From Allolobophora icterica (lineage: Eukaryota > Annelida > Clitellata > Crassiclitellata > Lumbricidae): DNA of 64,000 nucleotides. A program made the translations under genes and the position numbers. Positions 46,001-56,012 of the stretch are shown in pieces. The stretch lies in assembly GCA_963556255.1 (NCBI GenBank), contig OY744610.1:8469529-8533528 (forward strand). The letters are read 5' to 3'. Each line of letters begins with the position of its first letter. Position 1 is the first letter of the stretch. Under the pieces are notes generated by a model, which saw only the letters and a list, made by a program, of their open reading frames with translations, did no database searches and was not told where the DNA came from.

Positions 46001-49000
46001 TCTGAGGACAAAATCGCTTCACATGTCCTTTTCGTTTGCACAAGTAGCATTCGATATCCGGGTTACGCAACCGTGTGGGCGGATAAATCCGTCGCCATCC
46101 CACATTTGGTTCGGTTGTCCTCTGATCTCCCACAGCTAGATCAGAACTGTTCTCCCTTTCATGAGGTTTTCTCGGAACGATGCCCAAATTCTGATTTATT
46201 GTCACTCGATCAAGTTCTCTTGAAAGATTTTTAATCTTTCTCTCGAGATCTTCTAGACGACGAGACTGTTGCCCCTCAGTGCTCGAGTCTTTTCGGTCTT
46301 CCATGGTAACTTTAACTCTCGCGTGTCTCCGGTCTAAATCACCACCTTGTGTCGAAGATCGACCATAGGCATCCAACCTCACCGCATGTTTATACGCCGC
46401 TTCGAGGTTAACTGGTTCTCGCTCGCGCACCTTCTGCCCCAAATCCTGGTTTGCCAGTGCATCAATGAAAGCGTCACAAGCGACCGTCTCGACGATATCA
46501 CTTGTTGGTCCTGGGTATGCCAAAGCCATTAGCCTCCTTACTTCCTGCACTACACTACTCAGCGTTTCTCCGTGAGCCTGCCGGTAAGTGCGAAGTTTCA
46601 TCCGATATAGGCTAGTTTGGTCATCAGACCCGTACCGGGCCTTAAGCCGCTCAACAAGTTCTCGCCAAGACACGTCCCTCTGTGCACCCATGTCCCACAA
46701 CAGCTGCGAAGCGGGACCCGTTAGGGCACACATTAACTGGTCTGCTTTTTCCTGATCACTCCACCGGTTGCACCGTGCACAAACTTCGAACTTTGCTAGA
46801 AAGGCTGCGATCGCTGACTTGCCGTCGTACTTCTCTAGCTTGATTCGTATACCGCGATCCGATCGGTCTTCGCCTCTTGTCCGCGTAACAAGTGATCTTC
46901 CGACACTCTTCTTGGGATTTCCTCTCCGGTTGTCCTCATCGTTACTCCTGGAATCGTTTTCCTCGTCTGTCCTCACCACTGACCAGTGCCGACTCTGTCC
47001 CCTCAGAGTACCCAACGTCTTCCCTGTACGCCACTTAGAAGACATCGTAGTCATCTCTCGGTCGCCTGACGTTGCACTGTCTTCATCAGAGATGTACTCA
47101 GCCTGTCTCTGACCTTTTCTACGAGGCTCACCACCTTCGTAGTCTTTGGACTCCGATCGTTTATATTTATTGCGAGAGCTCTGAGAGTTTCCGTTGACGA
47201 ACGTAACTCTTCTGTCTTCTTCGCGAATATCTCTTTTTCCTGACTCTGGCGGTCTGTCAGATTCGTCGTACCTAAGACAATTACGACTTCTCGAATCTGG
47301 TTTGTGCCCTTTAGAGTACCGCTCGAGGGTCTCATCCCAGGCCAAATGATCTCTGTCTCTTCCCATGTTCGATTCTCTCTCGGTTTCTCTATCAAGTGCC
47401 TGTTTTAAACCGTGTCTCTCGTACTCTGGTAGACGTTCCTTACCATACGTCTCCCTTTCAGTTTTCTCATAACTCTCGTGTCTTCCTCGTTGGCGGAGGT
47501 TTTTCCTGTCAAAAACTCCGGTTCTCATGGCCTCTTCTGGACCAACACTATCGGTGTCTGAATCCGAAGAACTCACTGACGAACGTAATTTCGCCTCAAC
47601 TCTTCCTCTTGTCAACAGGCGTTGTCGACTCGATTGCCTTGCCGTTTTTCCGTGTGACTCTCTCCCGCTGTCCTCGGGAAGATAGCGGCTACGTAACTTT
47701 TCCGAAGTTTCCGAAAGCGAAACTTCCTCACGTGTCTCTGTGTTACCTCGGCTCCGTGCTGGCTCTTCGATCTGCAGCTTCCCTCGGCGATCCATCTGGT
47801 AACCTGGGCCCGTAGGTTTCCCCGATGTCTCGCGTCGGTAAGACTTCGCATGCTGAGCAGCAGGAACAGACAGTTCTTCAAGTTTCGAACTCATCATTGC
47901 CACACTCTGTCGCAGGTAAGACATCTCCGCTTGCCAATCTACATCATCGGTCACAGGTCTTGGGCGACCTTCTTCCATGTTGGTAAACGGTACTCGATTA
48001 CCTTCGTTTCGCTGATGCGCCACGATGTCACCACTCGTTTTCTGCACTACCGCGTCACCCCGCGGTTTCAGGCCTGTCTCAATGTCTCTTGGCCTATCAC
48101 AAGCCTGTCTCAACTGTACAGGTTGCCTGCCCCGTACGATACTAGGTACTTGAACCTGCACAAGGTTCCCCGATCTATTGTCGACGAGTGGTTTGGACCT
48201 GTCAAACCTACTCTCACCAACGGCCTCTCGCCAGTGTGTGAATGTCTCGTTATTCACATCGTTCTGTACTACCTCAGTAGTCTTTGGAACGGTTATCAAC
48301 CATCCGTTATCCTCATGGAAACCTCTTTCACGCCCACTGCGGGTTCCAGCTTCCGTTTCAAATGCACTGGTTTCGTCAGGTGCACCCGTTTCATCAAGCA
48401 ACCTTCGTTTGCTTTTCCGTTTACGTAACTTTGGACGCGCGCCTCCGTGCTCACTATGGGGCACTTCATCCGACTCGTCCTCGGTATCTTCCTGACCTTG
48501 CCTGTTTCTGTGACAAGAAAACGCTAGTACCCCACTTCTGGTACCAGTTTGTGACGTTCGTCGCTCGAGATCAACTAACCCTTCATCAGACGTGGTACCA
48601 ATTTGTGTCGGTCTTACCCGAGACGCTGCTTCGTCGTCGGGCTGGGTTCGGCTCCAGCCAACCGACCTTCTGGAGTCGCCCGGGTCACTATCCTGTCTAC
48701 TTCTGCTGTAGACGAGCGGTTCCCTGTCTCCGCTCTCAGTGCCCATTTCTCCAAGAGGAGGTTCCGAGGGTATCGCTTGTTTGCGAACAGTGTCGCTGTC
48801 AAGCTCCATCTCACTTTCGGACTCTGCCACTGCCGCGGTCGCCGGGTGGGCAACGTCCTCGTCCTCAGGATGGCCGTCCTTTAGAACAGGGTTCGCTCTC
48901 TTGCCGGCAGGAGTCCTCAGCTTCCTGTGAGATCTCTTAGTCAAAGACTTCCTCTTTTTCTCCGCCTTAACCGAACCCTCACGTACCATTCTGCATCTCA

Positions 49001-49112
49001 TGACTCTCGAGTTATCGTCAATCGGGGAAAACTCTGAACGTTCTCTTGTCCGAGAGGACAAGGTGTACATCTGACGAGTCGTCACGTCGTGCCGTCTCAA
49101 ACACGCGAACAT
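43053..49112 (-). CDS. Gag-Pol polyprotein of the Ty3/gypsy element, 2,019 codons
   Basis: Residues 1-750 are charged and low-complexity (Arg/Glu/Ser). About 760-900 is a retrotransposon Gag domain (YDGKSAIAAFLAKFEVCARC to about LDAYGR). A CX2CX4HX4C knuckle lies near 1020 (CYLCKRKGHVKRFC), and the protease LLDSGSEMS near 1087. RT has FCIDYRQLN (about 1450) and YLDDIIVFS (about 1551). RNase H has LDTDASAYAIG (about 1700). The integrase HHCC zinc motif lies at about 1955-1995 (HFGIRKS, CQRCDRC). It stops 14 residues after GEPMERF, where the catalytic core should start. Gag, protease and RT look intact, with no gag-pol frameshift. The first about 188 codons lie in the 5' LTR. Confidence 0.93.
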   Translation of the reverse strand: MFACLRRHDVTTRQMYTLSSRTRERSEFSPIDDNSRVMRCRMVREGSVKAEKKRKSLTKRSHRKLRTPAGKRANPVLKDGHPEDEDVAHPATAAVAESESEMELDSDTVRKQAIPSEPPLGEMGTESGDREPLVYSRSRQDSDPGDSRRSVGWSRTQPDDEAASRVRPTQIGTTSDEGLVDLERRTSQTGTRSGVLAFSCHRNRQGQEDTEDESDEVPHSEHGGARPKLRKRKSKRRLLDETGAPDETSAFETEAGTRSGRERGFHEDNGWLITVPKTTEVVQNDVNNETFTHWREAVGESRFDRSKPLVDNRSGNLVQVQVPSIVRGRQPVQLRQACDRPRDIETGLKPRGDAVVQKTSGDIVAHQRNEGNRVPFTNMEEGRPRPVTDDVDWQAEMSYLRQSVAMMSSKLEELSVPAAQHAKSYRRETSGKPTGPGYQMDRRGKLQIEEPARSRGNTETREEVSLSETSEKLRSRYLPEDSGRESHGKTARQSSRQRLLTRGRVEAKLRSSVSSSDSDTDSVGPEEAMRTGVFDRKNLRQRGRHESYEKTERETYGKERLPEYERHGLKQALDRETERESNMGRDRDHLAWDETLERYSKGHKPDSRSRNCLRYDESDRPPESGKRDIREEDRRVTFVNGNSQSSRNKYKRSESKDYEGGEPRRKGQRQAEYISDEDSATSGDREMTTMSSKWRTGKTLGTLRGQSRHWSVVRTDEENDSRSNDEDNRRGNPKKSVGRSLVTRTRGEDRSDRGIRIKLEKYDGKSAIAAFLAKFEVCARCNRWSDQEKADQLMCALTGPASQLLWDMGAQRDVSWRELVERLKARYGSDDQTSLYRMKLRTYRQAHGETLSSVVQEVRRLMALAYPGPTSDIVETVACDAFIDALANQDLGQKVREREPVNLEAAYKHAVRLDAYGRSSTQGGDLDRRHARVKVTMEDRKDSSTEGQQSRRLEDLERKIKNLSRELDRVTINQNLGIVPRKPHERENSSDLAVGDQRTTEPNVGWRRIYPPTRLRNPDIECYLCKRKGHVKRFCPQRNAETNGATGTSEPTKAEPIQEETQNRLVKGSRVAYVVARLAGKRIHCLLDSGSEMSLVPRRFVLDAVLVPSEQRLLAANGSQIKVDGETNLKIRIGKQVYPVPCLVTDQVTEVILGLSWLEANQARWDFASRCVFLGSEKIPLKEVVTESMCRRVIVQEDIIVPPRSEVDVPAWVVYPHFQKDNEDWTTIPMELSKDLIIGRTLVTGRDTEVWIRMLNVGDRDSLVKKRTECPLERVNVVDVTVNRARTESYDEPYRSENPEKPMGPGYPEERRGKQQSTIDRFGSKISTTARVAEQTLNPLAEQTLKRLWEEVPADISEEERIRLRKLVLTYSATFSLNESDNGFTSVIQHEIDTGQEKPVRQPLRRQPLSMLPEVDRQVEDMLRQGIIEPSISEWASNVVMVKKKDGSMRFCIDYRQLNLKTRKDAHPLPLIRESLDTLGGARWYSTFDLRAGYHQMALHPRDKHKTGFVTRRGSFQFKVLPFGLCNSPASFCRLMNLVLTGLNYDICLVYLDDIIVFSRDVETHMQRLEMIFRRLQEYNLKLKPSKCYLLQQRVLFLGHVLSEEGVATDPSKIKAVEEWSAPRNLRQVRSFVGLCSYYRRFIHDFAVVAQPLHFLTRKNVPFHWTDECQGAFEELKRKLVSAPILGLPNDEGQYILDTDASAYAIGAVLSQVQEGEETVICYASRLLSTAERNYNVTRRELLAVVYFLKEFRQYLLGSKFLLRTDHSALQWLRRTPEPIGQQARWLEMIEEFDMEICHRPGAKHGNADAMSRGPGEEQPKVVTMRVTNEDVMWARPIGEVTRSEVTSEDTGQEIRWTKEFLRREQQSDYNIGTVLDWKESKHHPIQAELSPANGEVKVLVSNWNQLEVLQGVLHRGWIQGNTGKAERSQLVVPLSLRQEMLQLTHASFAGGHFGIRKSLTQLQRRAYWPSWKDDVRRFCQRCDRCARYRREKPPRQGYMQTPVVGEPMERFRRVRNPR
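48530..48546 (-). promoter_or_regulatory. tRNA primer-binding site
   Basis: Three bases after the 5' LTR end the - strand reads TGGTACCAGAAGTGGGG. It starts with TGG, complementary to a tRNA CCA end, at the usual position. The gag-pol frame runs through it (coding TGTRSG). Confidence 0.85.
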
Positions 49113-50746
49113 CTTGCGATAATATATACACGTGTAATATTATCGCGGTATACTGGTCTCACGACACTCTCTTCTGATAGGACAGGTTCTAGGTTTAAAA
49201 CCTCCCTAACCGCACGCAGAACTGGGTTCCGACCGGCGCACGAGGTGGGCCCTACTTCGCACTTCGGTCAGTTCTCGGGACTACGTGTTTCGATCACCAA
49301 GTTATTTGCTCTGAATAACGATTGGCTTGAATACAAGATTTTCCTGACTCTATCGTTTTCCTGGTCTTACCGCACTGTAATCAGTTGTCGGGCGGTCTTT
49401 TCCCGTACTGCGGTTTTTCGGTAACAGTGGTCTTTCCCAGTAACTATTTTTAGTTACCGGGCGATGGAGCCCCTCCAACGCTCCACCGGCGTGTCAGCCA
49501 TCCAAGTGTCACAATCCAAATGTAACGCCGACCCCGTAAGGTTACCAGAATGTCCTGAATTTTGTTCCCAAGAATTTCCGAATTTTGGTTCCCTAACGAG
49601 GGTCACGCTTACTCCCACAGGTAACCGGACAAGCTCCGATCCTGCCTGTCGCCAAATTTACCCTTATTATCGTTTTTGTACTAAACTGGTTTTTTCAGGT
49701 ATCCCGACGGTCACTTCACCGAGTGCCGAAGTCGCGTAAAACTCTCCCAGCCGATGACGCCGAAGTCGCGTAAAATCCTCCCGGCCGAGTACGCCGAAAG
49801 TGCGTAGAACTTCCCTTGTGTCGAGTACGCCGAAATCGCGTAAAACTCTTCTCAGTGTATAAAACCAAACACTGTCGGATCTTGGAGTTCTTCGAACTCC
49901 AAGAGGGATTTCCTTGCCCGACGCCAAATTTACTCTTGGTTTCAAGGATTTCAGAATTCCAGAAAATGGCTACCTTAAGAAGGTCACCTCTACTCCCATG
50001 GGTTACCGGACAAGCTCCGATCGCGGAGTTCTTCAAAACCCAGGAGGGACTTTCCTGCCCGTCGCCAAATTCACCCTGGTTTTCGATCTCACACTGAATT
50101 GGTTTTCCTGTGTATCAACGGTATCCTTCCCCGAGTATTACTCAGCCGTAGATTTCCCACGATCGGGATCTAGACCGCTTCGCGATCAACGGAGGGATCC
50201 AACCCGCCGGATCGGCGCTGTCGGCCCGTCTCCCAACAGTGAACTTCTTTAGCTGTACTCGGGATCGCCTGATTATATTATTCGAACGCCCCTTTCGTCC
50301 GTAAATATATTTGTACTAACCGGAAACTCGAACTCTGACTCTGTCGTAACCAAAATCACTCGCCTACCACACTGAGTGCAGTATATTTTAATCGGTAACT
50401 GAATCGCTAACCAACAACGCTGTTTCACAGTATTGCTATGTATGAAGAGTCGAACCAACTCTTCACGTATAAAGCAGCACACCGTGAGGCAGGCTCTATG
50501 CATCCCGAATTAACGCGTCTGCTCGCTATGCGCTGGCTTTACACCTTCGATCGGGCTTCCCTATCACGGTCGTTGCCGGACCGTCGCCTATTGAAATTAA
50601 ATAAAAATTAAATGATCGATGCTGGGTCTTCGCATGAAAAATTAAGAGAAACGATGCTGTTCCCTTCGCATGTAAACTGAAAGAAAACGATGCTATTCGC
50701 ATAAAATAAATCTTCCCACTTACGCACTGTGGCCTTGACCGCCACA
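48550..50746 (-). repeat. 5' LTR (with respect to the - strand element)
   Basis: Same as 39779-41975, with no difference in any frame I compared. It must hold the promoter. On the - strand a TATA-like TATATATTATCGC lies some 20 bp before the gag ATG (49112), but a TATA that close would put the start of transcription inside the frame, so the real promoter is probably farther upstream. Degenerate GCCGAAGTCGCGTAAAA units at about 49725-49844. Confidence 0.93.
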
Positions 50747-50949
50747 ATAAGATCAAGCTAGGCAAAAAGCAAAGTGTAATAAGTTAAGTAAAGTAAGTAC
50801 GGTGAATTTAGCGAAATATGGCCAATCGACGATGATGTTATTTTATTTAAGTGTAGAATTCATTATGTAGCTTGTTTGTTATATATTTAACTACATTGAC
50901 CCTAATCAGTTTAAGGTTATCTGTAGGCCTAGTTCAGACTGCAGGTGGT

Positions 50950-51550
50950 TCATGGTCTCATAGGTACTTATACTTCAGAAAGAATACTTTTCAAGATAAA
51001 GGAGTCTCCAGCGATGATACATGATCGCATGCCTCACATCATGCCCAACAGTAAGAGATGCCTTCGGCCCATGGTCTGAGAGTCCCAAGTATGTATTACG
51101 AAGTCAAAGCCACGGCGCTGTCAAGGTTCCTCTACGCCTCCCCGGTGTGGTGGGACTTCACAATCCAGAGTGAGCTTGATAAGAAGTGGTTACCTCCCCG
51201 ATGACTCTCCGTCCATCCATCAGCTGTGTAGCTTGGCCGACAACCGCCTTTTCTCGGCAGTTCTGAGTAATGAAGGGCATGTCCTGCACAGTCTGCTTCC
51301 GCCTGTAAAGGTTACCGGATATATGCACTCCGACCCCGAGCCCATGACCGAGTCATTCCTTCAGCTGAAAAACATTCTTAACTAGGACGCTGTACTCATA
51401 ACTTGATGAATAACTCTCTGCTTAACACTATTTATATAGGTCTGGCCACACTAGTTTTGCTGTGTAGGTGCGAATGTTTTTATGTGTTTATGTACACCAA
51501 AATGCGGTTCGCAATTGGTTTCATAAAGAATATTCTATTCTATTCTATAA
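50950..51550 (+). pseudogene. LINE 3' end (RT C-terminus) inside the inverted-repeat element
   Basis: A frame codes DNRLFSAVLSNEGHVLHSLLP followed by PPVK, the usual C-terminal end of a CR1/Rex-type group (LF-K-L-NP-HVLH-LLPP). The stop is at 51384. The tail ends in TATTCTATTCTATTCT, a 3' microsatellite. Confidence 0.85.
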
Positions 51551-51800
51551 CCGGTCAAGATTTCAGTGTGCCACCTGTAGTGTTGCTCTGTGTTTGCAAA
51601 GTGACCTTAACTCTTTCATCGAGTTCAACACTAACCAACTCTCATCACTGTGCAATAAAATTCGTTGCTACAAGGTAAATGACCATAATCTGACATTGAA
51701 CCAACACAGTCCAACAATTTTCAAGACTGCTACCAAAGTGTACTTTTGCTGCCTAACGGACAATGGGACATATTTGTCCCATAGAATAAGGTAGCCATAA
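51551..51800 (+). pseudogene. piggyBac-like C-terminal Cys-rich remnant
   Basis: FQCATCSVALCLQSDLNSF then EFNT resembles the piggyBac C-terminal ending C-x2-C-x4-C followed by F-x-x-(Y/F)HT. Only this tail is present, cut off on its left by the LINE insertion. Confidence 0.6.
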
Positions 51801-52035
51801 TGCACATGACTGTGTACTTCTATGCATCAAATAACTACATTATGTTGACAGGAAACCCCTAGACAGTGCATTTGTGTTAGTTGTAAACATTTTGCAGACC
51901 AAATAAACATCTTGTCCCTTAGAGGGTTAATTAAAAGTTTTATGAATGTTCAAACAAACAAGCTACATAATGAATTCTACACTTAAATAAAATAACATCA
52001 TCGTCGATTGGCCATATTTCGCTAAATTCACCGTA

Positions 52036-53254
52036 TGAACGAAAAATCAAATTATTTTAAAAAATCTATTAAACCTTGAACAGCAATCCAGACAAAATAA
52101 AGTAAGTAAGTAAGTAAGTTCTTTGACGACGTCTGCAACTTACTCCCTACTTATGTTGTGCCCTGTGGGTCATTGGCCAGGTAAGTGAATACTTTGCAGT
52201 AGGCAAAAACTTTTCATGATCATATTGCAAACGCAGGTCTTTATACACACGTGTATGCTATACCGAGGCACACATGCACACGATTTTATGAGGCATTATT
52301 GTAGCAAGCCTGTGCATTTCAGTACTGATTAATTTATTAAAGAACGACACGAAGCCGTCAAAGAATACGTGCTATCGTATCTGCTTACACACACATATTC
52401 ATAGATCATACATTCGTACACCCACAGTTTCGTCGGTCATTTGTTACAATAAAATGTTTATCTGGCTACAGATGCATAACTTTCCGTCTGTATTTGAAAA
52501 TTACGCATCACCTTTCACGAAACTACTGTAAAAGTAGGTTATGGTGACTTTTCAGTAGCAGGCAACAATCGAGTTTGCATCCTTAAAGGAGAAAAACATG
52601 ATTAGATTTCGATATTAACTCAGTCTAGGAAGATATAAAATGTGCGATTTTTGTTTGACTGCAACGCCACAACCTGAACTTTGGAAGAAAATATCGTTAA
52701 GCTTAGAGTCGGTAGATAAACACCAAATAATATTGATTGCACAATCATGATATTAATAAATTCCCAAAGTGTCTCTTTTGAAACAATCTACTCAGCAGCG
52801 CTTGTGACTATAAGGGCCTTACGGCTACATTCCAGCGTCCAGTGAAAACTTTGTGATGGCTGTGCTGCTCTTATGTCAAAACTCATCATTTGCAAATAAT
52901 CTCGTACGTCGACATAAATGCAGGTTATTCTAAACTACACGGTGAGATTCTTCTCTTTCCAGGCTCATAAGAAGTTCACACGCTAGAAATTTTATCTACG
53001 CGGCACAAAAGGTGCGCATAAAAATCCACGGCGATTCGTGTAGTTTGCATGCATACAGCTGCATAAAACCCATCATTGCGTGGCTTAGACTGTCAATGAG
53101 TAATTTAAATTCCCATTGCAAGTTTACGTGTATGTATCATAATATTATGGTGGAAAGTCGATCGACAAAGACCCGAGTCGCTTCGATGAGTCTAAGCGTG
53201 TCTCAACGCCTGCTTACTATACGCCTATCCTTAGGCCTACTCAGTATTCAAGTT
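52036..53254. other. Intergenic, upstream flank of gene B
   Basis: A (AAGT)n run at about 52100-52120. About 52265-52312 is similar to 39690-39760, left of the LTR element. About 53020-53250 resembles the region before gene A (22610-22860). No exons seen. Confidence 0.6.
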
Positions 53255-53262
53255 TCACGCAG

Positions 53263-53538
53263 CAGGGGCGGATCCAGGGGGGGCCAATCCGGCCATGGCC
53301 CCCCCATTTGAAATTTTTCTTTATTTTTGACATGTGTTTTATGGGCGTTTTATGATGTTTACACAGGCGTGGCCCCCCTGTAGGCGTGGATGAGTAAAAT
53401 GTACACAGAACGTAGATGTAGACTGAAGACATTAAAAAGGTTAATGACTAAAAAAAAAAAAAAAAGGTCATCAACTTTTTTGGGAGATGACTACTAAATT
53501 TTTGGCCCCCCCTGATAGACTTTCTGGATCCGCCGCTG
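53263..53538. mobile_element. hAT-type MITE, 276 bp
   Basis: CAGGGGCGGATCCAGG and CTGGATCCGCCGCTG ends. Exact duplication TCACGCAG at 53255-53262 and 53539-53546. Absent from the homologous site before gene A (near 22820), so it inserted after the A/B duplication. Confidence 0.93.
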
Positions 53539-53890
53539 TCACGCAGTTATGTTAACTGCAAATGTGACATGTTTATCTTGAAGGACCAAGATCCTTCTCA
53601 CAATCCAGACCCATGAGACGTTGACACACTGCATTCTAGGACCGTGAGAAAGCAGTTCGCGAAATAAGGTTTGGAACAAAACTTGTGAAGGATTGTAGTT
53701 TATTCTTTTGCATCGAAGGAATTGGTTTTTCATTACAACAAAGCAGGAATTTCCGACACTCTTTACTTCATCAATCTACGGCTGCGTAGAGATGTAACAG
53801 CAGTCAGGTCATAAGCCATGTTTCACCTGTAAATAATTACCTAATGAATTTCTCCTTTTTCTCAAGCTACGACAAATGAAGTACAATGGC

Positions 53891-54650
53891 CATAGGCGGA
53901 GTTTGGTTTTAGTTCATTGGGGGGGATAACGCATACCGTCCACTCCTACCTTCGCCCGCCGTAAAGCGACGCCCCCTTTAAAACGAAGGGGTTTTGGGGC
54001 GATTTGAGTCCCCAGTCAGGTTTTTGAGCATACTTGGTACTTATTTTCGGCGTTCTGGTGAGAAGATTTGGAAGGATTTAACTGTTTAAAAATATAATGT
54101 GAACGAAAGAAACCATTTTGGCAGCACAGTCATGGGCCGTTGCGTTTATTACTTGCGCCAGCCTTGCCATATGTGGTAACTGAGCACTGGAGGGCTTTGT
54201 GGGCAACGTGGATGACACGCAAAAGGTTTCCAAAAATTATCAGCGAAACCACAAACTCAGCTTTCTGAATGTGCAGGTCGAGACCAGCCGCTTCAGCCGA
54301 ACAAGTCAAAACGGAATCGAAGACGTACTCAAGAGACTTGACAATGTCAGCATAATTGACCTTAACAGCTTCAATGCCTTCCAACACCATGTCCAGCCCG
54401 TGTCACTCAGTTGACCAATTTCTCTGGCTTTTAATTAAGCCAAGCATATATTCTGCATGTTAAGGAAAATCTCGTGCGAGCCTGGATTGGCAGAAAATTT
54501 GTAAAGCTGCTCTATTGTATTGAAGAATCCAACACTCCAACAGCCATGCGATTCGTGTCTGCACGTCAGAAACGTAGCCTGACAAACAGCTAAGTATATG
54601 GGTTCATGGGGGGCTTAGCCCTCCATAGCCCCTGATAAACTCCGCCCATG
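53891..54650. mobile_element. hAT element remnant, 760 bp
   Basis: Ends CATAGGCGGAGTTT and AACTCCGCCCATG. Flanking ACAATGGC and ACACTGGC match at 7 of 8. A decayed - strand frame (54130-54390) may come from a transposase of the zinc finger TTF type but is too short to name. Confidence 0.82.
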
Positions 54651-54659
54651 ACACTGGCG

Positions 54660-55069
54660 TAATATTAAATTCAACGCACCTTCACATTTAACTGTAGCCA
54701 TGTCGGTATTTCCGAATCGTGTTGGGTTGTATTTTTGTCTGGACTATACGCGAACACGTCAGTCGTACAACTGAATTAATGACTGGGTTATAATGCGCTT
54801 GACAAAAGGGTGAAATAAAGCAATGACTTAAAAGTGAAAAGGCATAAAAGCAAGCGGCGCTTTGAGATTTGGTGTTGCAGTTAGGCCTACTATACACTTT
54901 TGACATACCTGTCATTCTCTAAATTGACTACGGTTAGTAAGTAACTCTTAGTCAAGTAATCCTGAAAATTTTATTTCTTTTCGAATCGACAAGTACATGT
55001 AAGATAAGCAATAGTTGATTTGAAGCTTGATCTTATATAGAAGTGATTGTCAAACACTTTCCTTGACAG
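54660..55069 (+). promoter_or_regulatory. Candidate promoter region of gene B
   Basis: The segment 54700-54920 is homologous to 23790-23990 before gene A: AAAGCAATGACTT, GGCATAAAAGC and ATATACACTTTTGACATA align in order. The TATA-like CATAAAAG at about 54844 is the counterpart of TATAAAAG at 23934. Confidence 0.4.
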
Positions 55070-55077
55070 CTGCTCTG

Positions 55078-55296
55078 CAGGAGCGTAGCCAGACTTCAAT
55101 TCAAGAGGAGGCAACTACTGCTTGTCACAAAATTTGATGACCTTTTTTGGGAATTTCTTCCATTCAAGAGGAGGCAACTTCCACCTCTAATCGGGTGTAC
55201 TTGAGGATGCAGGGCTATAACCCAAGGAAAATTTTTAAATCTAAAAAACAAGAGGAGGCAAATGCCTCCTCTTGCCTCAATGTAGCTACGCCTATG
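55078..55296. mobile_element. hAT-type MITE, 219 bp
   Basis: CAGGAGCGTAGCCAGA and TGTAGCTACGCCTATG ends. Exact duplication CTGCTCTG (55070-55077, 55297-55304). AAGAGGAGGCAA repeats three times inside. Confidence 0.93.
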
Positions 55297-55304
55297 CTGC
55301 TCTG

Positions 55305-55430
55305 CCTCCTCTCTTAGATCTGGAAACCTGACTCGGACTGCTTTTGGACCACTCTCTGGTTTGATTTGGCCTTCTGGAAACCGGACTTGGATCACTTCAG
55401 AACTACCTACTGGAAACCCCTCTGATTTAA
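55305..55430 (+). pseudogene. LINE 3' fragment, similar to 835-905
   Basis: TAGATCTGGAAACC-GACTCGGA and CTCTGGTTTGATT match the 3' part of the LINE remnant at the window start. No frame of use. Confidence 0.5.
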
Positions 55431-55571
55431 CGTAGCGCTCGCGAATAGGCTGCTGCTCTGCGCTTGGCCTTCGAGTGGCGCTTTAGAAGTTTGGAGATGA
55501 CGATTACGATTTCATGAAACTAGGTCGAGGTGGAATTGGCTTAGCTGACGTTGTTTCAAAGTGGCTAACTC

Positions 55572-55664
55572 AGGTTTGCTAGAGTTTTTCTTCAAAGACC
55601 ATATTTATTAGCCTATGTTTGGCGTTCAGGTTGTTTATGAAGAACATAATAGAAATATTAAAAT
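55572..55664. repeat. 93-bp direct repeat, copy 1
   Basis: Identical to 56011-56103, 439 bp downstream. Lies upstream of gene B exon 1. Confidence 0.95.
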
Positions 55665-55924
55665 GTGTCGAACTTTACATCGATGCAAACTTAGAATGCG
55701 ATGTTGTGTTTGAGGGTGATTATGAATCAACGAAACTCGGAATTTGACATTTAGAAGTATGGCTATTCAGTATGTTCAATTTTGTTGTGCTGCCTTGATT
55801 AATTTGCATTGCCTTTTGCTTGAGGAAGGTTTCACTCAAACGTTTAACTTAACGTCTTTGTTATATTTGCACAGTGAACAGCGGATTCAACTACAATACC
55901 TATGAGCATAGAAACTGAATCAAC

Positions 55925-56012
55925 ATGACCGAAGGCTACAAAAGATACGTGATTCTTAAAGTGGCATTCAGTCTGCTAATGTTCTCTTTGTTGAAAGATA
56001 TATCAATAGAAG
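55925..56012 (+). CDS. Gene B exon 1: signal peptide
   Basis: ATG after a conserved UTR acceptor (TTGCACAG|TGAACAG). MTEGYKRYVILKVAFSLLMF then SLLKDISIE; hydrophobic core VAFSLLMFSLL. Phase-1 donor GAAG|GTTTGC at 56013. Confidence 0.75.

Larger units (their letters stand above)
39779..50746 (-). mobile_element. Ty3/gypsy LTR retrotransposon, about 11 kb, young, integrase-deleted
   Basis: Two direct repeats (39779-41975, 48550-50746; 2,197 bp, offset 8,771) start TGTGACG and end CCACA, and the 4-bp duplication ATAA lies at 39775-39778 and 50747-50750. On the - strand the order is 5' LTR, primer-binding site, gag, protease, RT, RNase H, integrase zinc motif, integrase tail, polypurine tract, 3' LTR. 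That pol order is Ty3/gypsy (Metaviridae). No env frame. All translated frames I compared between the two LTRs are identical, so insertion is recent. Confidence 0.95.
50798..52035. mobile_element. Element with 83-bp perfect terminal inverted repeats
   Basis: 50798-50880 is the exact reverse complement of 51953-52035 (outer end TACGGTGAATTTAGCG). Inside are a LINE 3' end and a piggyBac C-terminal remnant. No clear target duplication: TTAA occurs near the left side but is not matched at the right. It starts about 50 bp from the LTR element. Confidence 0.8.

Noticed and set aside
54130..54390. A host gene on the - strand
   Set aside because: It lies wholly inside a hAT element with near-exact target duplication.
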